From the NCBI GenBank assembly GCA_910579525.1, contig CAJTUK010000004.1:1-64000 (forward strand): 64,000 bases of DNA, written 5' to 3'. The translations under genes were made by a program, and so were the position numbers. Below are positions 43,101-50,557 of this stretch, in pieces; position 1 is the first letter of the stretch, and every line of letters starts with the position of its first letter. Under the pieces are notes generated by a model. That model did not search any database. It had not been told where the DNA came from and worked only from the letters and a program-made list of their open reading frames with translations. The DNA is from an uncultured Christensenella sp. (GTDB taxonomy: Bacteria; Bacillota; Clostridia; Christensenellales; Borkfalkiaceae).

Positions 43101-44496
43101 TTTTGCAAACACGAGATTAAGCGGTTTGAATCTTTCAAGCGCTAAATCGGTGGGCGCATATGCGTTTATGACGGAGCGCGGTATAGCTTATAAAACATTA
43201 ACAATTCCCGTTGCGGAAACTGTCGGTGACTACGCTTTTTACGGCAATAACGTAACGGAAATGGAAATTCCCGCAACTCTTAAATCAATCGGCGCAAGCG
43301 CGTTTGCTAATTCGCCTTCGCTCAAAAATTTCAAAGTTGCAGAAGGTAACGAAATTTTCTTCGCCGATAACGGAGTTTTATACCGTAATCTTGGAGAAAC
43401 GGCTTATTACGGGCTGGTTGCATTTCCTTCGGCAAAAACCGTTGCGGAATACGCCGTAAAGGAAAACACCGCAAGGATAGACGCGGGAGCGTTCTTCGGT
43501 CACAAGGCAACTATAAACAAAGTTATATTGCCTTACAGTGTTAAGTCGATTGGCGCAATGGCGTTTTTCGATAGCGGAATATCCGTGTACGAGTTTAAGG
43601 GGGTAACGGCTCCCGCGCTCGAAGCCGAATATTCCGATTTGGTTGCAGCTTATGCAGAAGCCAACAACGTCAATTTCAAAGGAAACTATTACGCCAATTT
43701 TGAAAATTACTATATTTTCTATAATAATTCCGAATATGGTGTAAACGTTCCTACGCTTACAATATTGTATCCCTCGAACGGTACGGGTTACGATACCCCC
43801 GTATATTCGTTATATTTTGCGAACAGAACTCAAACCGACATAGCAATGAGCGAAGCGGTCAATTCGTTTATCACTAACGTTTCAGGTTTTGACGAGGCTT
43901 CCGAAATTTTAACTTGGAACATATCAAACAAAACCAAAAAAGAAGTTGAGGAGTTCGCAAATCTCGTTAAGCGTACTCACGAGTATTACGTTTCTTTCCG
44001 TAGCGATGCAAACCAGCTTGCTTTCGTTGATTCGGCTTTGATTGAAAAGTTTAACGCGATTGAAGCGGCTATGAGGCAAGTAAAACCTGTTTTCGGTATA
44101 TCCGTAAGCATATTGAGACTTGAAACTTCCGGCGATGTAAGAACTGAATACCGCGTAGGCGAAAGGTTCGATATGTCGGGGTTGCAGATAATAATTGTTT
44201 ACGACGATTATTCGACCGAAAACGCTGATATGAGTAAAGTAACGCTCGTCAGTCCCACCGGTCCTTTAACGGAGCTTGACACAACCGTTACCTTCTCGGT
44301 AGAAGGAATATCCAGAACGGCAAGCTTGCGTATATACGTTACCGAAAACGGACCTTCCGACGGCGGTAACTGTGCGGGAATAGCAGGAGGAGATATCTCG
44401 TCGTTCGGCGGTCCCATGCTTCTTATGCTCGTGCTTGCAGGCGGACTTATAGTGATTTCGACTTATACACGCAAAAAACTCGGAGAACGCAAATGA
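37138..44496 (+). CDS. giant surface subtilisin (S8) with BspA-like leucine-rich repeats
   Basis: 2452 aa. A signal peptide ends in a lipobox-like FTASC (Cys28). The S8 triad is complete: Asp226 in AVLDTGLDYS, His304 in SNHGTHVAG and Ser667 in SGTSMAAPNMSG, with oxyanion Asn427 in AASNDYS. A protease-associated domain (about 500-610, VLVLVKRGGNTFQEKVEIAKTNGAKG) is inserted before the Ser. A C5a-peptidase-like beta domain follows (about 755-870). About 1340-1405 is a Big2-like Ig domain (WKSSNENVVTVDQNGKV). About 1410-2165 holds many LRR_5 repeats (IGEEAFKD, KRAFQGCTAL, DYAFANC, GASAFANSPSL). An Ig-like domain (about 2305-2400), one membrane helix and tail KKLGERK end it. No LPXTG. AGAGGA ribosome site. 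It probably digests proteins at the cell surface. Confidence 0.92.
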   Translation: MNLMRRKIKRTAIACLSLLMCASFTASCATVNLDPSGDKIDGSTETDGLSFTDVTDKYDTTALSIANFNSSVLKNDQPVYETRTVIVSLSGDCILDSKPQGVETSDYLATAAGQADLRNIDREQKTFLSKLNSHRIDYTLKASYSTVVNAVAIEIDTSNVKFVKGIGGVASASIAQTYLAPQTVESSGGSAVSNDANVHETGIYDTSEFSTASWGTGKGMLVAVLDTGLDYSHEAFAAFNDGTAGLRYSKEDIAELVATTEAQKRIVALGGTLTVEDVYVSNKVPFAFDYADNDADVYPSYSNHGTHVAGIVAGRAGSYVDKNGNVPVDDEGQPIPFVGVAPDAQLMICKTFTDNLDDPALGGAEAENIMSALEDCVNMGVDVINMSLGTTAGFTTTDDGDDEGETFDKIFKSIQRDGISLVCAASNDYSAGNGSQYGTNLASNPDSGTVGSPSTYFAALSVASVSGQKTQYLVSENNDPVFFENASNGSGTNYDFVDSILPAGVNEKTFTYYDAGTGANSNYRNIRNLIAQSKEPVLVLVKRGGNTFQEKVEIAKTNGAKGIIVWNNVSGTIRMSLGDLDSETRIPAVSINNDSGELLVKIAEANDRRTPNGKITVSRSNEAGPFMSDFSSWGTTSDLKIKPEITAHGGEITSTVPGGYAEQSGTSMAAPNMSGLMAIIRSYVNFNTDLADIASGADSNVVQLANQLVMSTASIARDQRDLPYSPRKQGAGLANLGNIVGTKAYLYTDSKTSHYYEGRDGRPKIELGDDAAKKGEYTFNFKVKNFGGSALNFTLKSQFMTETLSTISAKSVKEQAYMLEDEKPAFTFKGNTVASDGKISVAAGETAVIGVTLKLSAAEKKYIDESFENGMFVEGFITLAGEGSQCDLNIPFLGFYGDWKAAPMLDYTAYEIADIKQDTSIKDEEKPSETVWATQPYASYNGDNYVIPMGGYVYTLDSSDTPMYANMEYNAISRFDERLNEEGIGNYVTSYEIRCVYAGLLRNAQQVNYKLYDAYTGELLTTGEKYRISKAYANGGSARPAYVELKLKPEELGLVSNGKYTFEFEFLFDKNDVLTEEQKAGSTFTFDFYVDYEAPVLRDARVRYQNYKENNKEKQRIYLDLDVFDNHYTQSVMLLYLDTEGERQELKLLNDYVTPVRNPNKNGVSTVSIEVTDVWEKYKDVLAVQIDDYALNHTSYILSNLSSSSSIDEEFSKDALPQTFDLAEGEENITLDINEMHKVSLVYEGNANLSNFGWTTASSRYIAVKNGEIVGVASTNGKSYPVFVTNYKGVTKKINVTVTGEKANIRGVSFEFGTIKNYNEALVAAKGTVSVYAGEEFTLEVLPYPWYFPMDGVTIEWKSSNENVVTVDQNGKVHTLKRGSATVTATVTSGNTTYSPVNVFLSVRNEFTVNGMTLTRYRGEGEDHINPVTGKIEHNVVIVPSEIAVMTIGEEAFKDNTVITKIIVPKTVTHIEKRAFQGCTALKEVCFQTDEEYVQGKTVSDSDLSIIDRNAFEGCTNLEKLDLRYTKVFTVGREAFKDCVNLKTVLKPTAIGTAYDRAFMGCTGLTSFDLSGLHVAGANVFSGCENLQTVEFGEFSAIGKGMFAALEYEYTAYNYETNEWKNHKIDYSACTKIGNVKIKSSLVGAGAFEGCVGITSLTFDGASDIRIREGAFRGCTNLATVQYTNGATLHSVGDESFAGTAWSGSTSDAVTSGDTILLYKGSAAVYTLPAGVTKIAPYAFANTDVTEITNLSRVTEIGEGAFKNSRLERATFNSALTEIAPYAFYGTNFNTVQLPASVKFIGDYAFANCAGLTGFSYSPDSEAKFGNGVFSGCTALVQIELASNITEMGDLTFFDCVKLKKVTLPALKSLGNLTFFNTPSLEEAYFNENAQTTGTNTFAAFAAYGSDLYPAVRTQLKTVKFGKVKAYKDASDKVVSVEIGEGVLLNCTGITQIDLNGITLVGNSAFRGCTSLTNVIGLDKVTVIGNYAFANTRLSGLNLSSAKSVGAYAFMTERGIAYKTLTIPVAETVGDYAFYGNNVTEMEIPATLKSIGASAFANSPSLKNFKVAEGNEIFFADNGVLYRNLGETAYYGLVAFPSAKTVAEYAVKENTARIDAGAFFGHKATINKVILPYSVKSIGAMAFFDSGISVYEFKGVTAPALEAEYSDLVAAYAEANNVNFKGNYYANFENYYIFYNNSEYGVNVPTLTILYPSNGTGYDTPVYSLYFANRTQTDIAMSEAVNSFITNVSGFDEASEILTWNISNKTKKEVEEFANLVKRTHEYYVSFRSDANQLAFVDSALIEKFNAIEAAMRQVKPVFGISVSILRLETSGDVRTEYRVGERFDMSGLQIIIVYDDYSTENADMSKVTLVSPTGPLTELDTTVTFSVEGISRTASLRIYVTENGPSDGGNCAGIAGGDISSFGGPMLLMLVLAGGLIVISTYTRKKLGERK

Positions 44497-45800
44497 ATAA
44501 AAGGTACAGGTTAATTTTAATAGCGGCTTTTGCGCTTATTGCGTCGGTCTGTCTTTTTGCCGGTTGCCAGTTGAGCGTAAACAAATCGTTTGACGAAATT
44601 GCTGACGAATATCAGTTCAAGTCCAGCATAACTTATATCCTTAACGAAGGAACTTTCGAAAATAACAGATCTGTTTTCGATATGTATTATACCGAAAACG
44701 CTAAACCGTTTGAAATAACGCAAAGCGTTCCGGCGGGTGCTTCCGTCGGAAACGCTAAAATAAAAGATTACGACGGTCACGTCTTTTTAGGTTGGTATAA
44801 GGCTAAAGTCAATTCGGACGGAATTCCCCTTTATACCGACGGAACGTTATTTGACAAAACTCTCGAAAAGGGAAAAACCGTTGAAAAAACCGACGAAAAG
44901 TTCGATTTTTCAAATCGAATGAAAAACGGCGATAAAATTTATTTGGTAGCGGATTGGGCAGAACTTACAAAAGTTAATTTCAGACTTATCCCTGACGGTT
45001 TTGACAAGATGGTAGTCGGCGACAAAGAATATAAGGCCGGAGATATACTTAACTCCTTCTATATTCCTACTACGGGACTTGCAAATATGGGAGACAGCGT
45101 CTTTAAAGCAAACGGTTATACTTTTGTTTCGTTCCATACAAAAGCAGACGGTAGCGACGAATTTAATGGTTGGCCTATTCGTATTCCCGACGACGGTAAA
45201 GACATAGATATGTACGCTAAATTTATGTTGGGCGATTGGGAGCTTGTTCGTACGGCGAAAGATTTCGAAAAACTTTTCCGTAGCGGCGGCAATGCGTTGA
45301 ATTATTATTTTATGCTTGCACCTGGAACCGAACTCGATTGCGGCGAACTTAAAAATTTGGCGCCGTTATCGAGATTCCGCGGCAAGATAGAGGGCAACGG
45401 TTGCACCGTAACAAATCTTACATTTACGAAAAACAATATTTTAAACGGCAATATCGTTTCCATTTTCGGCAACCTTACAAAAGAGGCGTCGATAAAGAAT
45501 ATTACGTTTAAAGACGTAAAGGCAGATTACAGTTTGCGCGCTAACACTGATACGGACATATTCTTTATGTGCTCTTCTGATGCCGGCGCTACGCTTGAAA
45601 ACGTTGCTTTCGGCGGACAGATGAACGTAACTCTCGGCGTCAACGCAAGGCTTGACAAAACTTCGGAATCCAACTGGATTTTCGGTGGTTATACTTCTGA
45701 TTCCCTGATGAAAGGTGTTACCGTTCTTGCGGGCACGAGGTGTACGATAACCGATTCCGAAGGTAAAGAAACTGTCTACGAATATAAAAATCAACACTAA
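44493..45800 (+). CDS. lipoprotein with InlB-like and GLUG-like repeats
   Basis: 435 aa. A clean lipoprotein signal ends in LFAGC (Cys25). The middle resembles Listeria-Bacteroides (InlB B-type) repeats: DGHVFLGWYKAK...KIYLVADW and GYTFVSFHTKADGSDEFNGWPI...IDMYAKFM (about residues 85-160 and 205-245). The C-terminal third (about 280-370) looks like a short GLUG-type beta-helix (FRGKIEGNGCTVTNLTF, IVSIFGNLTKEASIKNITFKDV), echoing the first operon gene. No catalytic motif. It shares ATGA with the subtilisin gene, so the two are probably made together. Likely a surface binding partner. Confidence 0.8.
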   Translation: MNKRYRLILIAAFALIASVCLFAGCQLSVNKSFDEIADEYQFKSSITYILNEGTFENNRSVFDMYYTENAKPFEITQSVPAGASVGNAKIKDYDGHVFLGWYKAKVNSDGIPLYTDGTLFDKTLEKGKTVEKTDEKFDFSNRMKNGDKIYLVADWAELTKVNFRLIPDGFDKMVVGDKEYKAGDILNSFYIPTTGLANMGDSVFKANGYTFVSFHTKADGSDEFNGWPIRIPDDGKDIDMYAKFMLGDWELVRTAKDFEKLFRSGGNALNYYFMLAPGTELDCGELKNLAPLSRFRGKIEGNGCTVTNLTFTKNNILNGNIVSIFGNLTKEASIKNITFKDVKADYSLRANTDTDIFFMCSSDAGATLENVAFGGQMNVTLGVNARLDKTSESNWIFGGYTSDSLMKGVTVLAGTRCTITDSEGKETVYEYKNQH

Positions 45801-45815
45801 ATCGGAGGATTTAAT

Positions 45816-48440
45816 ATGAACACAAAAAAAGTATTGCGCGGCGTTGCGCTGGGTGCGGTGTGTTGCTCCATGGCTCTCTCTATAACGGGATGTCGCGGTG
45901 GCGAACGCGACCCCGAAGATAACCCCGTAACTCTTGCCATAGGCGCTCTCGACGGCAATTATAACCCGTTCTTTTATACTGCGCAGAACGACGGTGAAGT
46001 GACGAGTTTAACTCAAATTCCTCTCGTTACTGCAGACAAAGACGCTAATATTATTTGCGGACAAAATGAGGCTACCGTTGCGCTCGCGTACAGAGAGCTT
46101 GATGCAGACGGAAACGTAATTTCTGCAAGCGACGACGATAAAGCGGCTATGCAGTATCAATATGTAATCAAAAAGGGTATTAAGTTCAGCGACGGAGTCG
46201 ATCTTACAATTAAAGACGTTTTATTCAACTTCTACGTGTATCTCGACCCTTATTACACGGGTTCGTCAACTCTTTATGCAACGAAAATAAAGGGACTTTC
46301 GCAATACAGAACTCAACGCGCAGACTCCGATGACGACGGCACTGGAGATTTTCAGGGTTTGGCAAGGCAGAGGTACGAAAACTTAATCGAGTGGGATAAA
46401 CCTAATACTAACCAACCGGAGACGGAGCAGCTGTTGAAAGACGCTATAACCGTCGCCACAAAGTATAAAGAAGAACTCGAAACCGCATGGAGCAATGCGG
46501 AAGGAACGGCGGCAAGCTACCGTGAAGTAACTTATGATTCCAACGGAAAGCCGGAGCCTAGTTTCAGCTTTACCGAGGACTGGGAAGTCTTCTATTATAC
46601 TACCAATTTTGCGGGTCACCAGTACGAATATAATAATGAAAACAAACGCGTAAGAAAGATTGTCAATAACAAATACGTTATGTCTTTCGATGAGGGTGGT
46701 GACGACCATAAACTCCGTCAAGATATGGAAGCAGAACTCGAAGGCTTATCCGGCGATGCAAGAAAGAAAGCCATGAAAGAGCTTGCCATAGACACCGTAT
46801 TTTCGGAGAGTATTGTTGCAACGTATGATAAAGACGGCAAAATTACTTCGGCTGAACCTGCGGTAACTGGCTCGCTTGCGGCCGTTCTGGAATCCACCGG
46901 AGCCGGTTCCGAAGCTCTCCGTCAGTTTTTGAACGACGAAATGAGCGACCACTATAACACTATCAGAGAAGAAGGAAAACTTGCTTATAACAGCATTTCC
47001 GGAATAAAGGTTGATAAGGTAAGCGCAAGCGACTTTAACGGCAGTATGACTGCAGGTTCGCCTCTTGACCCCAACAAAGGTGAGTACGACCGCGTCACTA
47101 TAGTTATGGACGAGGTTGATCCCGTAGCAAAGTATAACTTCGGAATCGTAATAGCTCCTATGCACTATTATTCGGGAACTTCAGGCGATACCGATTACGT
47201 TCAGCGCGCAATGGATACCGATCCAAATAACGATAATGTTGCAGACCGTTTCGGCGTTAAGTTTGCCGACGGAGATTTCTTTGACAACGTTTTAAAAGTT
47301 GATTCTATTAACAAATCTTCTAAACCTGTTGGCGCAGGCCCTTATAAGATGCGTGACGACCGCCTTGAAATAAACAGAGACTGCCGCTACGTCAGGAACG
47401 AACATTTCGAAACCGTTGGCGACGGAATAGAAAACGCGAAAATCAAATATCTTAACTATCGTTATATCTCCGACGACCAGATAGTTACGTCGCTTATTTC
47501 AGGCGATATCGACTTCGGTACTCCTCAATGTACACCGAGGAATATTGAGATGCTTAACGGTAGCAGAAATTTCTTAAGCAGTAACCAATACGATGCAAAC
47601 GGCTTCGGATACGTTGGCGTTAACCCCAAGGCTGTTCCCGATATAACCGTAAGGCGCGCTATAATGAAAGCTATGAACGTTGCCGATATTACCAAGACTT
47701 ATTATACAGAGGATTACGCAAGCGTAATTTACAGACCCATAACAACCAACTCTTGGGTATATAAAAAAGCTGATAAAAATCTGTATTTTTCGGAAGTTGA
47801 CGAGCTTGCTTATACTCGTAATCATAGTGAGATAACCAATATGCTTGAAGACGGAGGTTATACTCTTAATGGCGGCGTATATGAACAGAACGGTAAAAAA
47901 TTAAAATACACGTTTACTATAGCAGGCGAAACGCAGGACCACCCCGCATTCACAATGTTTAAAGATGCTGCGAACTTCCTTAACGAATGCGGATTCGATA
48001 TAACCGTTTTAACCGATATTAACGCACTTCAAAAGCTCGCTACCGGTAGTTTGCAGGTTTGGGCGGCGGCATGGACTTCAGGCATAGACCCCGATATGTA
48101 TCAGGTTTATCATAAGGATTCCAAGGCTTCTTCGGTAAGGAACTGGGGCTACGACGTTATTTATGCTGCCCCTGATAAATATACAACGGAAGTCGAGATA
48201 ATCGACGAAATGTCGGGGCTTATAGAACAAGGCAGGTCGCTTACTTCTCAAGATGCGCGTACGCCAATATATTGCGAAGCTATGGACTTGCTTATGGAAC
48301 TTGCGGTTGAACTTCCTACCTATCAAAGAAAGGATATGTATGTTTATAATAAGAATGTTATTGACGGCAAGTCTTTAAACTCCAGTCCCAACGCGCAGGA
48401 AGGACCTCTTAACAGAATTTGGGAACTTAACTACGTTTAA
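45816..48440 (+). CDS. extended oligopeptide-type ABC substrate-binding lipoprotein
   Basis: 874 aa, against a usual 500-600. Lipobox SITGC (Cys26). The SBP family 5 core is seen in LAIGALDGNYNPFFYTAQNDGEV, YVIKKGIKFSDGVDLTIKDVLF (about 110-135), GAGPYKM, SLISGDIDFGT, NGFGYVGVNPKAVPDITVRRAIMKAMN, and the C-terminal AAWTSGIDPDMYQVYH and ELPTYQRKDMYVYN. Between about residues 165 and 395 there is a ~230-residue insertion, charged and helix-rich, unlike the family core. GGAGG ribosome site 8 bases before the ATG. It is the receptor for the permease genes that follow 26 bases later. Confidence 0.92.
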   Translation: MNTKKVLRGVALGAVCCSMALSITGCRGGERDPEDNPVTLAIGALDGNYNPFFYTAQNDGEVTSLTQIPLVTADKDANIICGQNEATVALAYRELDADGNVISASDDDKAAMQYQYVIKKGIKFSDGVDLTIKDVLFNFYVYLDPYYTGSSTLYATKIKGLSQYRTQRADSDDDGTGDFQGLARQRYENLIEWDKPNTNQPETEQLLKDAITVATKYKEELETAWSNAEGTAASYREVTYDSNGKPEPSFSFTEDWEVFYYTTNFAGHQYEYNNENKRVRKIVNNKYVMSFDEGGDDHKLRQDMEAELEGLSGDARKKAMKELAIDTVFSESIVATYDKDGKITSAEPAVTGSLAAVLESTGAGSEALRQFLNDEMSDHYNTIREEGKLAYNSISGIKVDKVSASDFNGSMTAGSPLDPNKGEYDRVTIVMDEVDPVAKYNFGIVIAPMHYYSGTSGDTDYVQRAMDTDPNNDNVADRFGVKFADGDFFDNVLKVDSINKSSKPVGAGPYKMRDDRLEINRDCRYVRNEHFETVGDGIENAKIKYLNYRYISDDQIVTSLISGDIDFGTPQCTPRNIEMLNGSRNFLSSNQYDANGFGYVGVNPKAVPDITVRRAIMKAMNVADITKTYYTEDYASVIYRPITTNSWVYKKADKNLYFSEVDELAYTRNHSEITNMLEDGGYTLNGGVYEQNGKKLKYTFTIAGETQDHPAFTMFKDAANFLNECGFDITVLTDINALQKLATGSLQVWAAAWTSGIDPDMYQVYHKDSKASSVRNWGYDVIYAAPDKYTTEVEIIDEMSGLIEQGRSLTSQDARTPIYCEAMDLLMELAVELPTYQRKDMYVYNKNVIDGKSLNSSPNAQEGPLNRIWELNYV

Positions 48441-48466
48441 TCCTAAAACGGAGCGAATTATACAAA

Positions 48467-49465
48467 ATGGTCAAATATATAGTAAAAAGACTGCTCACGG
48501 CGTTGTTTATCTTATTAGGCGTATCAATTTTGCTTTACGCTATAATCAGATTGATGCCTACGAACGTCATAGAAGCCAACTATATGGCGTCTCACCAGCA
48601 AAGCGATTACAGCGAAGAGGAGTTGAGGGCTATACTCGCAAGATATAACCTCGACGACAATTCTTTCGGCGGAATAATAAAAGGCTGGTGGATTTGGATT
48701 TCAAGGTTCGTTTGCGGCGATTTCGGCGTATGCTTAACGAACAGCGAACCCGTTCAGGACGAAATTTTCCGTAATATGGGAGTTTCTTTTGCGGTTTCGT
48801 TTATCGCGCTTATTCTCGAGCTCATTATTGCTATACCTCTCGGTATTAAGTGTGCTTGCAACCAGTACGGAAAACTCGATTATACCGTAACCGCGCTAAC
48901 AATGATAGGAATATCGTTTCCGTCGTTCTTCTTTGCGAGTATAGTAATAAAGATTTTTGCACTCGATTTGGGTTGGTTTGAAGCGGGAAGTCTTGTCTCC
49001 GGTAATATGCCCGTATCGGCAAGCGGTTTTGAAATATTCATAAACCAATGCTGGCACCTTGTTTTGCCTATTTTCGTGCTTACGATACTGTCTATAGGGT
49101 CTATGATGCGCTACACGAGAACAAATACGCTCGAAGTACTCAACGCGGATTATATCCGTACCGCGCGCGCCAAAGGACTTTCTGAAAGCAAGGTAGTTTA
49201 TAAGCACGTGTTCAGAAATACGCTTATTCCCCTTGTTACAACTCTTGCGGGCGTTCTCCCCGGACTGTTCGGCGGATCTATGATAATCGAACAGATGTTT
49301 TCGCTCCCCGGTATAGGCAATACGGCTTATTTAATGACTACAAAGGGAGATATACCGTTTATTATGGGCTACGATATGTTTATTGCGACTCTAACGGTTT
49401 TAGGTATATTGCTCACCGATGTAATGTATGTAATAGTTGACCCCCGTGTCAAATTAGGAAAGTAG
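48467..49465 (+). CDS. oppB: peptide ABC transporter permease OppB
   Basis: 332 aa. An OppB/DppB-type inner-membrane permease with a first helix (YIVKRLLTALFILLGVSILLYAIIRL), an external segment with the IPTN/MPTNV start typical of the family, and five further helices. The coupling EAA-like loop is LNADYIRTARAKGLSESKVVYKHVFRNTLIPL (about residues 224-255), followed by GSMIIEQMFSLPGIGN. Normal length. Second membrane component of the importer together with OppC. Confidence 0.95.
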   Translation: MVKYIVKRLLTALFILLGVSILLYAIIRLMPTNVIEANYMASHQQSDYSEEELRAILARYNLDDNSFGGIIKGWWIWISRFVCGDFGVCLTNSEPVQDEIFRNMGVSFAVSFIALILELIIAIPLGIKCACNQYGKLDYTVTALTMIGISFPSFFFASIVIKIFALDLGWFEAGSLVSGNMPVSASGFEIFINQCWHLVLPIFVLTILSIGSMMRYTRTNTLEVLNADYIRTARAKGLSESKVVYKHVFRNTLIPLVTTLAGVLPGLFGGSMIIEQMFSLPGIGNTAYLMTTKGDIPFIMGYDMFIATLTVLGILLTDVMYVIVDPRVKLGK

Positions 49466-49475
49466 GGAGGAGATT

Positions 49476-50555
49476 ATGGAAGAAAATAAAAATAATATTC
49501 AGCCCGAAACCGATAATACTATTTCTGCGGCGGCAACCGAACAAGTAACTGAAGAAAATCTGAACGGTGAAAGCTTGGGGGACAGGGTTAAAACCCTTTC
49601 CCCCGGAAGAACCGTTGCAAAGAGGTTTTTTCGTTCAAAACTTTCTATAATAGGACTTGTAACTATAATATTATTGTTCTTGATTTCGTTTATAGGTCCG
49701 TTTTTTTCTCCTTGGGGAGAGCAGCAGTCAGATAATACTCCTAAAACAACCGTAACGAGTCAGGTCATCACTTATGAAGTAGACGGCGAAACGTTTACCT
49801 CTTACGGCGTAACTATAACAGAAACAGGCACCAACGTTACCGCCAATCCTTCGGCTGACCACTGGCTGGGTACCGACGACAACGGCTACGATATTTTTAC
49901 CCGCCTTATGTACGGCGGCAGAGTTTCGCTCACTATAGGCTTTTTGGTTGTAATAGTTGAAACATTGTTGGGCGTCATCCTCGGCGGTCTGGCGGGCTAT
50001 TTCGGCGGTAAAGTAGATAACGTTATAATGCGTATAACGGATATCTTATACTGTATACCGCAAATTCCGTTGATGCTTATATTCTCCGCCGTATTCGACG
50101 GCGCGCAGATAACGTCTATAGTACGTTTGTATTATATGATGGGTATACTTACGCTCATAGGCTGGGCGGGCACTGCAAGGCTCGTGCGCGGGCAAATACT
50201 TTCTTTAAGAGAACAGGATTTCATGCTTGCGGCAAAATGTTCTGGACTGTCGGTAAAGCGCAAAATATTCAAACACTTAATCCCCAACGTGCTCCCTCAA
50301 CTCATAGTTTCTATGACTCTGGGTTTGGGAAGCATAATACTTACCGAGGCAACCTTGGGCTTCCTCGGAATCGGCGCTCCTCCGGGAACTGCTACGTGGG
50401 GCGCAATGATAGAAACGGGCAGACATATGTACACGCTTATGAATTTGCCCAATTACTGGATTCCTCCCGGTATATGTATTACTCTTGCAATTCTTGCGTT
50501 TAACTTTGTGGGTGACGGTTTGCGCGACGCGTTCGACCCTAAAATGAAGAGGTAA
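49476..50555 (+). CDS. oppC: peptide ABC transporter permease OppC with external insertion
   Basis: 359 aa. Conserved core: HWLGTDDNGYDIFTRLMYGGRVSL, then LAGYFGGKVDNVIMRITDILYCIPQIPLMLI, the EAA loop LREQDFMLAAKCSGLSVKRKIFKHLIPNVLPQL and ATLGFLGIGAPPGTATWGAMI. A ~45-residue cytoplasmic N-terminal extension precedes TVAKRFFRSKLS, and between the first helix and HWLGTD about 45 extra residues (about 85-128, Thr-rich, ITYEVDGETFTSYG) should be outside, where they could meet the enlarged binding protein. GGAGGAG ribosome site. Confidence 0.93.
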   Translation: MEENKNNIQPETDNTISAAATEQVTEENLNGESLGDRVKTLSPGRTVAKRFFRSKLSIIGLVTIILLFLISFIGPFFSPWGEQQSDNTPKTTVTSQVITYEVDGETFTSYGVTITETGTNVTANPSADHWLGTDDNGYDIFTRLMYGGRVSLTIGFLVVIVETLLGVILGGLAGYFGGKVDNVIMRITDILYCIPQIPLMLIFSAVFDGAQITSIVRLYYMMGILTLIGWAGTARLVRGQILSLREQDFMLAAKCSGLSVKRKIFKHLIPNVLPQLIVSMTLGLGSIILTEATLGFLGIGAPPGTATWGAMIETGRHMYTLMNLPNYWIPPGICITLAILAFNFVGDGLRDAFDPKMKR

Positions 50556-50557
50556 TT

